This document shows positions 15,769 to 28,966 of a DNA stretch of 64,000 bases, piece by piece (within the stretch, counting starts at the first letter, position 1; each line of letters begins with the position of its first letter). This DNA comes from Caenorhabditis elegans. Lineage: Eukaryota > Nematoda > Chromadorea > Rhabditida > Rhabditidae. The notes under the pieces are model-generated. The model searched no databases. It saw nothing but the letters and a program-made list of their open reading frames with translations, and was not told the DNA's origin. Both the position numbers and the translations under genes were made by a program. Where the stretch lies: NCBI RefSeq assembly GCF_000002985.6, contig NC_003284.9, positions 11,594,001-11,658,000 of the forward strand, read 5' to 3'.

Positions 15769-15944
15769 GGTACTTGTGTAATATTTCCCCTCATTTTAAA
15801 AATTTATTAGACTTCAATGTATTTATCATTTTCCATCTTTAGACTTAGAAATGGTTATTTCCCCAGCCTAAAAATACAAAAGCTCCACACGTTTTTATAT
15901 AAAAATTTATTCCAAAAAATGAGGGGAAATAATACACAAGTACC
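15769..15944. mobile_element. MITE with perfect 8-bp target-site duplication
   Basis: A 176-bp palindromic element. The left terminus GGTACTTGTGTAATATTTCC and the inverted right terminus GGTACTTGTGTATTATTTCC match at all but one base, and the match continues to CCTCATTTT (28 of 29). It is flanked on both sides by ACTGAACG (15761-15768 and 15945-15952). The 8-bp duplication points to a hAT- or P-type transposase acting in trans. It encodes no protein. Confidence 0.9.
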
Positions 15945-17385
15945 ACTGAACGTACAAATAAAACTAAACGGCTGTAACGAGGTAAACTAGATTACGATGA
16001 TGGAGTAGAAAAGACCCTTTTGAACATTTTAAAATTAAACTGTTTTAATTATGAAAAATTAAAATGTGTGAAGTTTTTTGTTTTCTTAGGCTTAGCAGAT
16101 CATTCCTAATCTTTTGAGCTATTTTGATTGATATAATAAGATCATGCCGCTACTTATTCTGAAAATACCAGTAATTCTTGAACTACCAATTTATAAAGTA
16201 TTAATATATTGTCGGTGGACTACATCACAACAAAAGTAATCAAGATCAGGGCTTCCGCAACAAGATACAAGACTAATTGAATATTTCCAATCAAACACAA
16301 GATCATATTTTAAAGAATTTACCTAAAAATTCGTTTTGTCCAACATAAGTACAAAAGCTGTAAAACAATTCCAAAATTTACTGATGAATAATGCATTTAT
16401 CATGTTTGGTAGTTGAGTTTTTGATACCGCAAACATTAAAAAAACAATGCTAAAGAATTAACAAACAATTGTTTTGTTACTCACAGAACTACTTGAATCG
16501 ATTTTCAGAAAGAAACTACCAATCAATTTAAAATAAGGCAAGTGCAGAAAAGCCAGTGATTCCACAAATGACGACAGTGAAAATTTTCAGCCTCTCTGAT
16601 GAACTTTAACAAAATGTATTTGAGACTGGTAACATCATAATTATGAATGCGTACAACTATGGAAAGCAGCAACGGATGAATATTGACCAATAAATTATAT
16701 TTGTTAATTTAAGAAACTCAAACTTTGCAAATCTCTATCCACACAGTTTATTTTTAAACAACAAGTAACGGAATTTCAAAAAAGGGAATATTATTTCACA
16801 AATATAACGTCGTGAGTGCATCTTGGTTATAAAACCACCAGCCGTGGACCGCACCTACGGCGCGGCCCCCGACTTTTTGAGAAAACACATTAGATATACG
16901 GTGTCTATCGCGGACCTCGATCGATGTCTGCTGCGCACTTAGCATAAGGTTTCCCAAAATTTCGTTGCTCTGATCAAAGATCAAACTACATAGGGAGAGA
17001 AGGACACGCGCTTTATATATAGTAAATGATTTAAAGTTGGTGTAAGGGTTCTTTTTTTTTAAACTTTGTTGTTAATCAAGATTTAGACTTTTAGCTGAAT
17101 TCTTCAATTTAGCTTACTTTTCCGTGTCGCAGTGGACAAATGTGTGGCAAAATTAGATTTTTTAATTTAGTTTTGCAAGCACTGTATGTAATTAAAGATG
17201 TTGGTTTCTTATTACTCTAACTGTTTTTAAACAAACGAAACTTCGTGAGATAAGTTACTGAATATGCAAAATAAGACAATTGTTAAATGAAAATTAACGA
17301 CTGCCCCTGCTACATGGAAAAGTTGGCAACACTGGAGATTATAGCTAAAATGAGCTCTTTTTCGACGTTTTGAACGGCCATAAAA

Positions 17386-17550
17386 ATGTTGGAAAACTTC
17401 TCAGATGACCCATTACGAAGTTTGCTTAATTGTGCCCATTTTGAGTCTGTCAGTGCAAAATACCGGAAGCGCTACTCCTTCTCTGAAAGCTGTTCGAAAT
17501 TTTACATTTGTGCAATTCAGCAATTGGACCATGAACCTGAATTTTCGTGA
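17386..17550 (+). CDS. Possible short ORF, 54 aa, perhaps a gene remnant
   Basis: ATG to TGA with a varied, protein-like composition: DDPLRSLLNCAHFES, then YRKRYSFSESCSKF. I recognise no family. A second short frame starting ATGGAAAAG lies just upstream and also ends in a stop, which would fit a decayed gene. No clear donor or acceptor completes a longer model. A competing 69-aa frame overlaps it at 17405-17614. Chance remains a serious alternative. Confidence 0.2.
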   Translation: MLENFSDDPLRSLLNCAHFESVSAKYRKRYSFSESCSKFYICAIQQLDHEPEFS

Positions 17551-18045
17551 AGCTGGAAAACCGACATATCTGTTTAAGTTAGCCAAAAACCAATTTGCCA
17601 AGTGGTATGAATAAAATATAAATGTGCACTTGTTTTGGTGTTCTCTCATTTGAACTCTCCCATCATCGCACTATTTATTTCTAAACATGTTTGCGTATAT
17701 CACACTCAATTCAACTCGATTCTTTTCCGGAATCTCAGAAATATATGTTTCCCACCCACGAGATAACTAGCTAATGTCACGTATTCTAATTTGGCTCTCT
17801 CTCAAGCTAACTTCTTCGAGCTTTAGCCAAAAACTTGGATATAAAGTTGAAAGTGAAGCTCTCATTGATCTTCGTTTTTTCAACAATCACATGAATGGGT
17901 GCGCGTAAATGTCTAATAAATTCAAGTGATCCAATAGTTGGTCAAATTCTCAAATGAAACGTGCAATTGTATAAATCCGAATATGATAACAAAACTCTTA
18001 TCTTAACAATGAAAAACTTGATATTGTTCGTTGATATTTCCAGCA

Positions 18046-18297
18046 CATTATCCATGTTTTGTTATCTGTTTTGCTCTTGAGATTATCATATATCATATGA
18101 GACCTCCTGAATCAAAAATTCAGGATGATGCATATCTGACGCCAGCATTATCCATTAGTCGTTTATTTTTTATTTCCTCTCCACGCCGGAACCGTGTTAA
18201 TCGAATTCTGAAAATTGATATAAAGTACATAATCGTACGTGGATTGAACGAGGTTTATTATAAGTATGTACTCAAAACACTACGAAAGTGTGCATAA
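18046..18297 (+). CDS. Possible orphan exon or pseudo-exon
   Basis: An open frame follows a TATTTCCAG acceptor at about 18043 and reads through a hydrophobic segment (FVICFALEIIIYHM) and then a basic stretch (SSPRRNRVNRILK) to a stop at 18295-18297. No upstream exon was found to provide a start. It may be a fragment of a lost gene or may be chance. Confidence 0.15.
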   Translation, partial: HYPCFVICFALEIIIYHMRPPESKIQDDAYLTPALSISRLFFISSPRRNRVNRILKIDIKYIIVRGLNEVYYKYVLKTLRKCA

Positions 18298-21200
18298 AGA
18301 TTAGATCCTGCGATGAGTAACAAAGTCATTAGATCTTCTAAAAAGTCATTGAGGCGTAGATTAGAAGGAATAAAACAAAAAAGCTTAAGATAAGACTGAT
18401 AATATAATCTTTGCATTTGAAAAAGTCAGAATAGTGTGAATAATTGCATTTTTCCTATTCACCGCATGTTCCAAACATATTAATCGTCACTTTTAATAAA
18501 TTGTCTCTCTGTTTTTTGTTCATCCAAACGAACTGATATGGATTTGGTTGGGAGACGGGGGGAAAGGATTATCTGAGTGTCTCATGAAAAGAGCCTATAT
18601 GCATGTGCCATTCTAAATCTTTCGTTTTTCGTAGTTATCTCCTAACATTACTACTCATCGTTTTTCCATTAAGTTCAAATTCTATAGTCCTGTGGAACTA
18701 AAATTGAAATTTCCAGTTTAACATATTTAAAAAAAAAACTCAAACAAATTCTATCGTGTTATTTTGTTGTGGTATTTGTGTTATGACTTTAATAATGCGC
18801 TTAATGCAAAATTGCTAGGAGAATTAGCTTACAAAAATGAAACATTATTTATAGTGTTCTTTTTCCTGAAAACTCTCAATCAAAAATTAAAAAAAAAACC
18901 TAATTCACGTGATCAAATTTTTTACTAGAGTTCAGCAGAATTTTATAAACTAAAAATGTACTATCATTTTAAAATCAAAAACTTGAAAATTACAACAACA
19001 AAAAAACTTATAAATCCTCTTGGTTTTTTTCAAAATGTGTTGTTCAGTATAAAACCACCATACCTTTAATTCGATATAGGCCAAAAATGGGGGGAGAAAT
19101 TGAATTTTCTTCGGTCTGACTGGAAATTTGATCCTTTGCTCTGATTTTATTTTATTTCACTTCATCAAATTTCACGACAACAACGATCGCTCAAAGTTTT
19201 CATTTTTGAATTTTGTTTCTAGAAACGGAAGATTTTTTTTCTTAAAACAACATTCTTTATTCACTTGAACTTAATTATTCTTATTCAAAGAATCATTTTT
19301 CGGAAAAATACCACAAAAAGTAGAAAAAATGATTTGATTAATTTAGTGTTGAGCAATAACTAAAAACAAGTTGTGATCTTTGTTACTGCTGCCAACGCTA
19401 ATTATGAATAATCGGTCTCCATTTTATTTCTCTTCCGTTTATCGCCCATGAACACCAAAATAAACAAATCCGAACGCAGGGTCTAAATGTCACCGAGAAC
19501 CAAATTATTTATTAGATCCATCGATTCTCATTTTTTCACAACGCCATGTTATCCACCTTCACATTTTTGTGTGTTTCATCATTTATTAATTCTTGTCACA
19601 TTTTCTTAGAAATAAAGTTATGTTTTGTTTTATATATTTTATATAGTTCTTTATAAAACAAAACACCATTTTATAAATGAAAATAGAATTGATAAACATC
19701 TGTTTAGAAGAAAAAAAAACTCAATAATAACGTAGTTTTGCCATTTTTCTTATTTCCTGTTTTATCTGTTATCTGTCTTCGCTCTCCCACCGTTTCGCTC
19801 GAGTTTTCAGATTATGAATTCTCTTTCCGCTTATCTCATCTCTAGTTGTTTTGCGTAGATTTCAAGACAAGCCCTTCTAATCCTGATTTATCAAAGATAA
19901 AGACATAGACGTTATGCTCTGTTTGGATTATTGAGTCGTTACCAACACCTCACTGTCTCCAGCACTTTATTAATCAATTCCTTCGAGGCCATGTTATTAA
20001 TAGAATATTCTGAGTTCTGTTTTTATTTTAGAAATGTGGTATGTCAGTTTTGACGCACTTTTATTTTCGTGGATGTTTAATGAGAGGGAATATTTCTTAA
20101 AATCGTTTTTAGAATGATTCTAGGTAAAAACTGCAACCACACTTCAAAGTGATATGTTATATTTCGAAGAATCTTGTTACAACATGTGGTAGCATCTTTT
20201 AGTAACTGGAAAATGAATCATCGAAAATGCGTAAGCAGTATTCAAAAGCTCAAAATATCTCCCGTTGCCTATTTTTGTAACATATTATTAACTTTTTTCG
20301 TTTATTATTTTAAAACAATAAAAAACATTTGTTTTTATATAACATAAAAATTTTGGAACCGAGCTTACTTGTTGTGATAATAATTGAAAACTATTATAAG
20401 TGACATAAAAGTGGCATAGTAATTATCATGATAAAATATTCTTAATTATTTTTTAGGAAACAAAATTAAGAAAACAACGTTGCTAATATTTTGAAACATC
20501 GATCTAGACGCGCATGGATTTATTCAGATAGCTCTCGTTGTAAATTTTATGTAAAACTTTTCAATATTATCGATGGTAGTTTATTCATTTGTATTACTTT
20601 TTCTCTGTTTTGTTAAAATTTCAGTTAGTTACGGCAGAAAATCAAAAATGTTCAGAATCGTTAATTGAAGGAAAATTAGTGATTTTTAAATTTTCCGTAG
20701 CTATATTTAGTTATTGCAATACAGCTTTTCTATTTTTGAATAGTTTGCACAAATTACCAAACACTAATGTTTTCCACCGTACCATAGAACAAGATTTTCC
20801 AGAGTTGCTAATAAAATATTTGAACACAAATTTTATCAATATAAATTTAAAATAATATGTGAAACACTATATTGGTAAATTTTTGCTTGAATAATTTTTC
20901 CATTCAGATACTAGACACAAATCCTTTTCCCAACTCTTCTTTTTAAAAGTTGCTCAAACCCGAATCGCTCAATTTTTTTTACCTAGCAACGGCACCAATA
21001 TTGTAATTCGTGTTATTTCAAATTATACATTTTACTTTACAAATCGTACTTTCCATAAATCAATCTACACCCTACTTTTCACATTGCTCTCCGAGCAACT
21101 TTGGGACATGAAAATACAGCTTTTGATGTTTGTCTAGTTATTCGCCTTCACATTACAAATGTTCAACTTTTTTCACACGTGAAATTTCAAATTTTCCTAC

Positions 21201-23547
21201 CCTTCAAAGTCCAATGCCAATAATTCTAAAGTTGGTCGTAAAATGTGAAATGTTGAGATAGGACAAAGCGATGAAACATTTTCTCACTTTTCAACTTTTC
21301 ATTCTTTGCATCCCAATATCTAAAAGTTCAATGCTCTTGAAGCCATTGCTGGTAGTGATAGTAATGTACGATACGGTGAATCTGTTGCGTTAAATATCCA
21401 CTTAGTAAATTTTTGGTCAAGAAAATCTGTTTTAAAAATATATAATTTAGTACTATAAAATTTCTTTTTTTTGAAAACAAAAAAATTCTGAGAAGCGACA
21501 ATGGAGAAATTTTTTGAATGTAGAGTATCGTTTTTGGGTTTCTATTCTAAACAATGTATATAGTTTTCTAATTCCCTAAAATCGTTTTTTTTCAACTTTA
21601 AAACAATTATAAGGGGCAAAGTTAAAGTTGAATTCACGCACAAATAAATTACCAAGCTTTTTCAGTTTTTCCACGTCAGCGTCCTTTGTTGGAAAAATTG
21701 AACGTTTCACACGTTCGCGAAATACATTCGCAGAATCCTCTCATTAGAATTTCGAATTACTCCGTATTCTACATACATAAACGTTTTCATTTTGCCTGTC
21801 TATCAATATGACGTTCTCTTTTCTTTTTATCTTATTTGTTAATTTTTAAGTTGCTTTAATGGCTGTTCAATATGAAAGCTAGAATAAAAATGGAATAGAT
21901 GATTTTAGAACAATTCCTTGTTTTTAATTATACACTATTCCGAATGATACCAATGATCACAAAATCACAATTTTATTTAATTTTTACAGATCATTTGCAT
22001 ATTTTTTCCAGTTACTGCATGGCCAGTATCGCGAGTCATCGGTATAAGCCGAATAGCTCTTTATGAGTTTTCAATAATCCCTACAAAGTCGTTTTAATAT
22101 TCCGTGATTTTTTCAGTTTTCTGAAATCATTATATCACTTTTAAATGATAATTTTATACAAATCAAGAATTTTATTCTGACCCATTTTTGGAGCTATAAA
22201 AATCAAAGTTTCTAATTTTACAAATAGAGTTAAAACTGATAGGGTCTACATGCAAAATGAAATATTTCAAGTTTTTCCGAAATTTGAACTTTTTATATGA
22301 TAAATTAGCGTTTCAAAACTTTTAAGGTGTATTGAAAACTCAGCCAGTGTTTTTCCAAACAAAAGCCCGGCGAGCCTAGTTTTATCACAAAAAATATTAA
22401 ATCTATGAAATATCAGAAAAAAAGGAAGATAACTGAAAGTTTGAGTTTTTGAAAGAAAAGTTTGAAAAAAGTGTTTTTTAATGCCAATGATAAATAGTTC
22501 AAAAATAACTATTTTTTGATGTTACAAAAGTGTTACTTAGTTGGGAGAAAACACTTGGTAAAATAACAAAACAGAAATCAACAAATTATTTTTACTTTCC
22601 TCTTCCTTCTCATCTTTAAACGTTTCTAAACTAATTTAAAAGGTTTCCAACTTTGTTCTCATTTTTTAAAATTCCTAGAATTGTTTTGAAATAATTCTAG
22701 AGTGCACTTCTACGGACATGGACAATCCAGTCCACTTTTTGCCGGGAAAAAACTAAGAATAAACTTCGAGTAAACGAAGTGTCTTTCCTTGCTCGTGTGA
22801 TACAAGTTTAAAACAAAAAGAAAAATTCAAATTTTGGTGTTTTTAAATTAAGTTTTTGAAAACTCTATAGAAAACTGGAAACAAAAAATAACTAATATTT
22901 TTTTTTGAAAAACGTATAACGCCTATAAAAGATGTTAAGCGTCTACCATTTGTAAACCCAATCCGAGCAATCTTTTTTGACCAACACAGTTAGAAATGGA
23001 AAACCTATTTAAACAGCAATTCTCATTTTTGCTCCATTTATGAGAATTATATGTGCTCTTTTATGTTTTTTTTCTTTTTCAAAGTGTTTGTGCTCAAAGC
23101 AGCAAACTACAAATTTTGTGTTTGTTTTTATTAAAATTCATTAGAAATAGTTGAAACTGCTTAGTTGTAAATTTTTTTGAATTTTCACAATAAATGCTAT
23201 TCTACTTCAAAAATGCTCAGAAAACACTTTCAACAACTTCAAAAATACTTCAAAGAAACCACAATATTTTGGTGTCTTCTTAATCTACTTCTCACCTGAA
23301 AACAGATACTTCTAAACTCATACATCTAAATTTTTCTGACAAATATCTGTGCAAAATCCAAGTAAGGACATGTCATTTCCAGTTCCCGCCTACCTTCCAC
23401 TTTTCTTTTTTTTATTTCTTGTAGGAACTCATATTACATTCAAATCTTCATCAATCTTTCTATTTTTCTAGCGACCACCGAGCGCTCCTGTTTTTTCTAC
23501 TCGTTTTGAATGTTTTCAAAAATTGACCGATTCAATTTTTGAACCTC

Positions 23548-25795
23548 ATGTTGGAGTTGTATCAGAATATTCTATTCAATCAGCGTGTGGTAATGGCAAA
23601 TGAGTGCCCAAGTCCTCCTTCTTCGTGGGCTTTAGCATTTGATGGTCCATATTCATTTGTGGTTATTATCGGAGGAATTATTGGAAATGTGTATTCATTG
23701 AAACAACTATTTTCTCGTTCTATCAACACATCAATGTTGGTGTCTCTCACCGGTCTGGCTATATGGGATATTGTTAGTTTTTCTGCATTGCTCTCTATAC
23801 CTTTTACTTGTTATTCAGGTACTTTTGATCGCTGCTCTATGGCATCATTCACTGTGGGCAACTATGCACTACTTCTCACTACGCGACGAGCCGTGGGATG
23901 CTGAAATGGTGGCTACAAATGCGCTCGTTGAATGTGGCCACATTACATCCGTATGTTGTAAATATTCTATGGTTCTTGATAACTTTGAATTTCAGACTTG
24001 GATGTTAATTGAAGTAACTGCAGAGAGATTCATTGCGGTCACAAGACCTTTTCAATTTGCTCCAGTTCATCGAAAGCAGAGAAGGAAAAGCTATGCAAGA
24101 GTTGTCGGAGGTTACACTTACATGACAAAAGTGTCATATATTTGATACATTTGCAGGCTTGATTCGTATCCCGCTAATTATGACAATTGCTGCATGTGTC
24201 ATATGTTTACCGTGTACTGTGGAATACACTCTAGAACCGTGTACATACAAGGGAATTGATTCACAACAGGTGTGAACATCCAATAAAAACTGGGGGAATA
24301 ACTCGTAAATTTCCAGATGCTCGAAACGCCTTTAATGCAAAACATTTTCTACAGAGTGTTGTATAGGACGGCTTTCCTTTCTATTGGGAAAACGTTCGGT
24401 CCTTTTGTGATAATATCGTTTTTGACTATCTCTACTCTGAAAAGTATGAGAAAAAGCATGGATAGCAGGGCGTCAATTCTTATTGCGCAAGGCCAAAATC
24501 ACCTTTTCCAAGCCGACAAGGACAAAACAAAAAGCTTGCAGGTACGTTTTCTTTTTTAAAAAGTTGTTTTACGGAAATTACTGAAAACGTCTTATGTAAA
24601 GTTAAAAGTAGCATTGGAAAAAAACAATGAAATTTATGTTATAAAAACTCTAATCTAATATTGTTTTGCAACATATTTTTAAAATTCTATAATAGAAAAA
24701 CTTTTCTGAAAAAATAATGAACGAAAACATCAATTCTCTTTTATGGTGAATTTAGCCACTATCAAGAATTTACCACTTTTTCGAGTTCTTAATTCTTCTT
24801 CATTTGAATTTTTTCAATTTTGTGATAATTAAGAGCTTGACCATTTATTCTACAAGGTTAAAGGAGAAGCAACGGTTCTGAGTTTTTGATTTCTATAAAC
24901 TCAAAAATGTGTCCAAAACAATTTTCGTATAGAGATTTCTCAAAAATGTTTGAAAAATGGGTTAATTTTGGGCTACAATTTTTCAATTTCGCCAACTTTT
25001 CCTTGTCGCAGGGGGAATATAGTTTTTATGAATAAGCCAAAAGGTAACCAAGTTTGGAACTTTTTTGGTTGGCTTAAGATGTACTTAAATCACAGAATTG
25101 ACTCGAAAGTTTGAAAAGTTGTTGATAAGCCTCGTTACAACCTTGGTTCATAGGCACCTTCTGAGTCCTTACAATAAAAACTCCCAAAACATTCACTCTT
25201 CCTTCAAATTTTTTTCTCATTCACAGTACTTCGTTAATTTATAACTTTAAATTTTTTTTTAGAATTACCTTAACACTTTTTAAATTTGCAGGCAATCTCC
25301 ATCATGCTCTTAGGAAAATTTCTTTTTCTTAGATGCCTACCTACTGCAATGGCAATTATTCAGGTAACATCAATCTTTTAAATCTAACACTGATTTTATC
25401 GATTTGACTTTCAGATGTTTCCGGGTGCTGATTCAACAACTTTCCTGCCCGTTTATTTATCACAGTTCTTCCTTCTTTTCAATTCGGCAACCAACTCTTT
25501 TGTTTTCGTGGTTGTAAAATCGGCGTTTGAAACCCGAAGGTTTGTATCTTAATCTGTGATGATCTGATTTGATTCTCTTCAAACGAAAACATGTTTAAGG
25601 CTCAAAAGAATTCGCCAGCGTCATCGTGAACTGGTGGCTCAACATGCAGAACAAGTGTTGAGCATAGGAAAAGCTCTTGCTGGGGATAAGTTGTTCTTAC
25701 TTCCCGAAGTAGAATTTGACAATCAATCATCTGAAGAAGAAACGCTCGAAATGCAACCAATGATGCCTTCTGCAACAACCTCTAATCCGGTTTAG
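23548..25795 (+). CDS. Rhodopsin-like GPCR, probable FMRFamide/neuropeptide receptor type
   Basis: This is a plasma-membrane receptor likely to bind a neuropeptide and signal through G proteins. Exons: 23548-23772, 23819-23950, 23996-24110, 24157-24269, 24317-24541, 25292-25363, 25415-25539 and 25600-25795. They join in phase to 400 aa, and the first four introns are only 45-47 bp. TM1 lies near residues 35-55 (VVIIGGIIGN) and TM2 near 62-85. TM3 ends in ERF, the DRY equivalent, at about 129-131, followed by IAVTRPFQF, a hallmark of invertebrate peptide receptors. In TM7 the usual NPxxY is replaced by an NSFVF-type sequence. The tail is acidic and Ser-rich. The start could instead be Met16. 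The gene converges on sto-3. From memory of gene order it may be the orphan receptor beside sto-3 in C. elegans; the ligand is unknown. Confidence 0.88.
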
Positions 25796-26046
25796 GAAAC
25801 AATGATCTCTAAAAAATATATTTATTTTTTCCACTTATTTCACTTGTATGTAATTCTCTATATTAGACGAATTAATCGAATCATATGCCTAAAATAGGAT
25901 ATTCTGTTCAATTTTTATTGGGATCTGTTTCAAAATAATATTGAAATCATGAAATCACAGATACTTTCATTAAAAAAGTTAACATTGTAAAATTAAGGAG
26001 TTGTCTTTTTTTGGTTTTCGATAGGAATACAGATTAAAAATTTTTT
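25796..26046. other. Convergent 3' intergenic gap between GPCR and sto-3
   Basis: About 250 bp separate the two stop codons. It must hold both 3' UTRs and, on each strand, a poly(A) signal. No other feature was seen. Confidence 0.6.
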
Positions 26047-28095
26047 TCATTTTCGAATTTTCTTTTTGATATATTCCATTGGAAATGGTACCACTATTGT
26101 GTGATTGTCATGCGCAGAGATTTTGACCAGAGTTTGTAGATACCGCAACTGCAATGCTGTTGGAGAACCAGCAAGCTCATCAGCAGCTTTTTGAAATGCC
26201 ATTGACGCCTGAAAATGTGTTTCAAAAATAGATACCGTAACTTAACTCTTCCTATTAATTTTGAGTAAATTATCTAGAGAGAACACACTGCTAGTTCTTT
26301 TTTTACATATTCAGGCAACTGTTGTGGTCAAGATTATTTTTCAACATCAAAAGTTACATATGTTAGTCGATAGCAAATTATGATCAAGTGTAACAAAATA
26401 GACAGTTGGTTTCAGATTTTTAAAATCAGTTAATAATTTGTTCAAATCAAGCAGAAAACACTGCCAAGAAATTAAAGTTAATGAGACAGTCTTGCTACAA
26501 AAAAGTAAGTGTAAAACTAATAGAGAAGCAATTCCAATAGAAAAAATATGAACTATAAACTTGTGGAACAAATGTCTCACATCAAGTTCTCCTTGTGCAG
26601 TTACAACTTTTGCATCACTTTCTCTTTGAGCTTCAGCTTCTGCTGCCATAGCTCTGCACATCTCCCTTGGAAGGCGTATGTCCTTAATTTCCACTCGCTC
26701 CACATGAATTCCCCAGAATAAGGTTGCTGGAATATACAAGTGTTAATACTATTTACCATTTAAATCAACCAAATTACTCACCACTATCCAAAATATACTT
26801 GACTTGAACTGCAATACCATGTCTGTCAGTCATAAGTTCAGCCAATGACCTTGTGCCCAATACATTTCTTAATGACGACTGTGCAAGCTGGCGAGTTGAC
26901 ATGTGAGCGTCATTTACCCGAGCCAGGCTAGCAATAGGATCACTGAAAATTGAAATTCGCAAATAACGCTTTTACTTTAATTCTGGTCTTTCTAGTTTAC
27001 CTAGTCCTATAGTAGACAGCAGCATCCACACCAATTGTCACACTGTCTCTTGTTAACATTTCCTGTGTAGGTACATCATAAGACATTACCCTAAAATAAT
27101 ATAAGTTGAAGGGAAGAATTGTAGATTCATTGTAGACAACTGTCCGGTAAACGAGAATCATTGTTACCTTAGGTCAACGGTTTTATGCGAGTCTATGAAT
27201 GGTAAAACCAGCACAATTCCGGGTCCTCTTGGATTGTCCTGCCAGAGTCGTCCAAGACGGAAAATAACCTTGAATATTAAGTTGTTAAGAATGACAATCG
27301 TTTGATAATTTTAACAATTTAATTGTCAATGTCCTGGCTCAATTTTAAACAAATATTATAAATAACATGCCCATTTGAAAATGTCCATGAAAAATTAACT
27401 TTTAGGAAGTAAAGTAAAGGAAGTGAAGTATACAAGCAGCAGCCATAAATTATTTTTTGCATAAACACATTTTCGTTTTAATTAAGCTTTGCTTTGTTAA
27501 TTGTGCCAATTTATGAGTGCATAGGCTTCGCAATAACTTTGCACCAACCAACCGGATAGGGTCGCATTCATTTTTTGAGTGATGTCAATTTAAACGTGTT
27601 GTGGTAGAAGTATATCCAACATCGGTCAAGCTCTCATTAATAAATAAACTTTCTTTGTCTGCACTATTTACAGTACTAATGAGATTGCGTTAAGGGTACT
27701 GTAAAAATAATTCCTGTCACAATAACCTCGTTTTAGCTAATGTTCCCGCGCACCTAATTTGTTGAAAATATTCAATTGTTGGTTTTAGAGTATGCATGTC
27801 ACCCCTTTCCCTCAAATTACATTCAAATAGTTTTAATAATTGTAAGGCTTACCATACGATCATATTCTTTCACAATCTTGACGCAGAAGAATATTGAAAC
27901 TGGAAACGTTAAAAGCAGGAATGCCCAAGCGCATATCAACGCAACAAAATCAAAGAATGTGGGAGTGTAGTATTTCTGATATTCTCTGCCAATCATAAGC
28001 CAAACCAAGTGAGAAGAAGTATTCAATGAAGGTTTTCCGTAACGAAAAATTGCGTCGTTTACTCTCCTTCTTGATGGATAGTTCACACGCTTTGG
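26047..28095 (-). CDS. sto-3: Stomatin-3
   Basis: A stomatin/prohibitin (SPFH/PHB) protein of the inner leaflet of the plasma membrane; relatives UNC-1 and MEC-2 regulate ion channels. Exons: 28095-27853, 27268-27168, 27090-27001, 26942-26782, 26726-26581 and 26208-26047. From the first in-frame ATG (27996) the protein is 267 aa, the length I recall for STO-3. It shows a membrane hairpin with the conserved proline ([14 protein letters not shown]), RLGRL, RGPG, VGVDA-like [32 protein letters not shown], the AAEAEA coiled coil and LQLRYLQTL. The frame stays open for 33 codons upstream of that ATG to a TTCCAG acceptor at 28096, so either a longer N-terminus from an unseen exon exists or the message is trans-spliced there. 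It is the most divergent of the three stomatins here. Confidence 0.93.
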
Positions 28096-28966
28096 CTGGA
28101 ACAATAGATATAGAATAAAGAGTAAAGCAAAAAAGGAATCTTCACCCCACCAATAATAAATTGATGTCTTTGGCTCTTTTTTGGAGGCTCGAAGACGTTT
28201 TTGGAAGACGATGAGAGGGTAAACGTTAAAAAAGTGCTAGGTTTTGGTTTATGAAGACGAAAAATGAAACAAACTACAGCGAAAAAGTAATAATTTGATG
28301 AAGGAAGAAGTTGTGAAGAGTCAGAATGTTGCCCTCAGGCTGAATCCACACGTTCAGAGTCTTTGTTTTTAGCCGGTTAACGGAAAAGATGGGAGAAAAT
28401 GTTTTATTTTCTGCAGACACAAATGCAAAGACATAAAAATGTTCTGTACTTTTCTAATAACAAAATTGCTTGGTTACTAAAGGCCTTGCTTTAACGGATT
28501 CCCTTTTCTTATGGCTTTTAGTGAGTAGCTTCTTTTGAAATTCTTTGTTTGAAGAAAACTAAAACAAAATTCAACAAAAAAGAAAACTGCATTTCCTGTG
28601 TATATCAATCAGAGAGCAACTAAAAACGTTCGGAATGTTTGGGAAGTTTTGTTTTCCTATTAGGTGGCTTGTGTTCTACCGGAAACACTTTTGCTACAGA
28701 CGGTGATGAAATAATACGTTTTTGTTGAAGGTGAACGTTCAAGTTTTTTCAAAGACCAATCTTCGTCCTGAGTTTTTATGTGCATCTGCTTTCGAAAAAA
28801 TCTAAACAAATTTCATAATCAAGTCTCACAAGTTTTATATTCATGTTCACGAAAGAAATAATGGGGAATAGGACAAATAAGGAAAGACATGATGCAACGA
28901 AGAGGTAAAGCAAACAAAAGTTATAAACAGCGTGATGATTTTGGTGAAAAAAAACTGATTGGGCAT

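Larger units (their letters stand above)
12561..23547. other. Long gene-poor stretch
   Basis: No multi-exon gene could be assembled over about 11 kb. It contains one well-defined MITE (15769-15944), short open frames with some protein-like character (17386-17550 and about 18046-18297), a CG-rich patch at about 16840-16925 that could be a decayed repeat, and otherwise AT-rich DNA. Part of it is probably the upstream regulatory region of the GPCR gene that starts at 23548. Confidence 0.45.
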
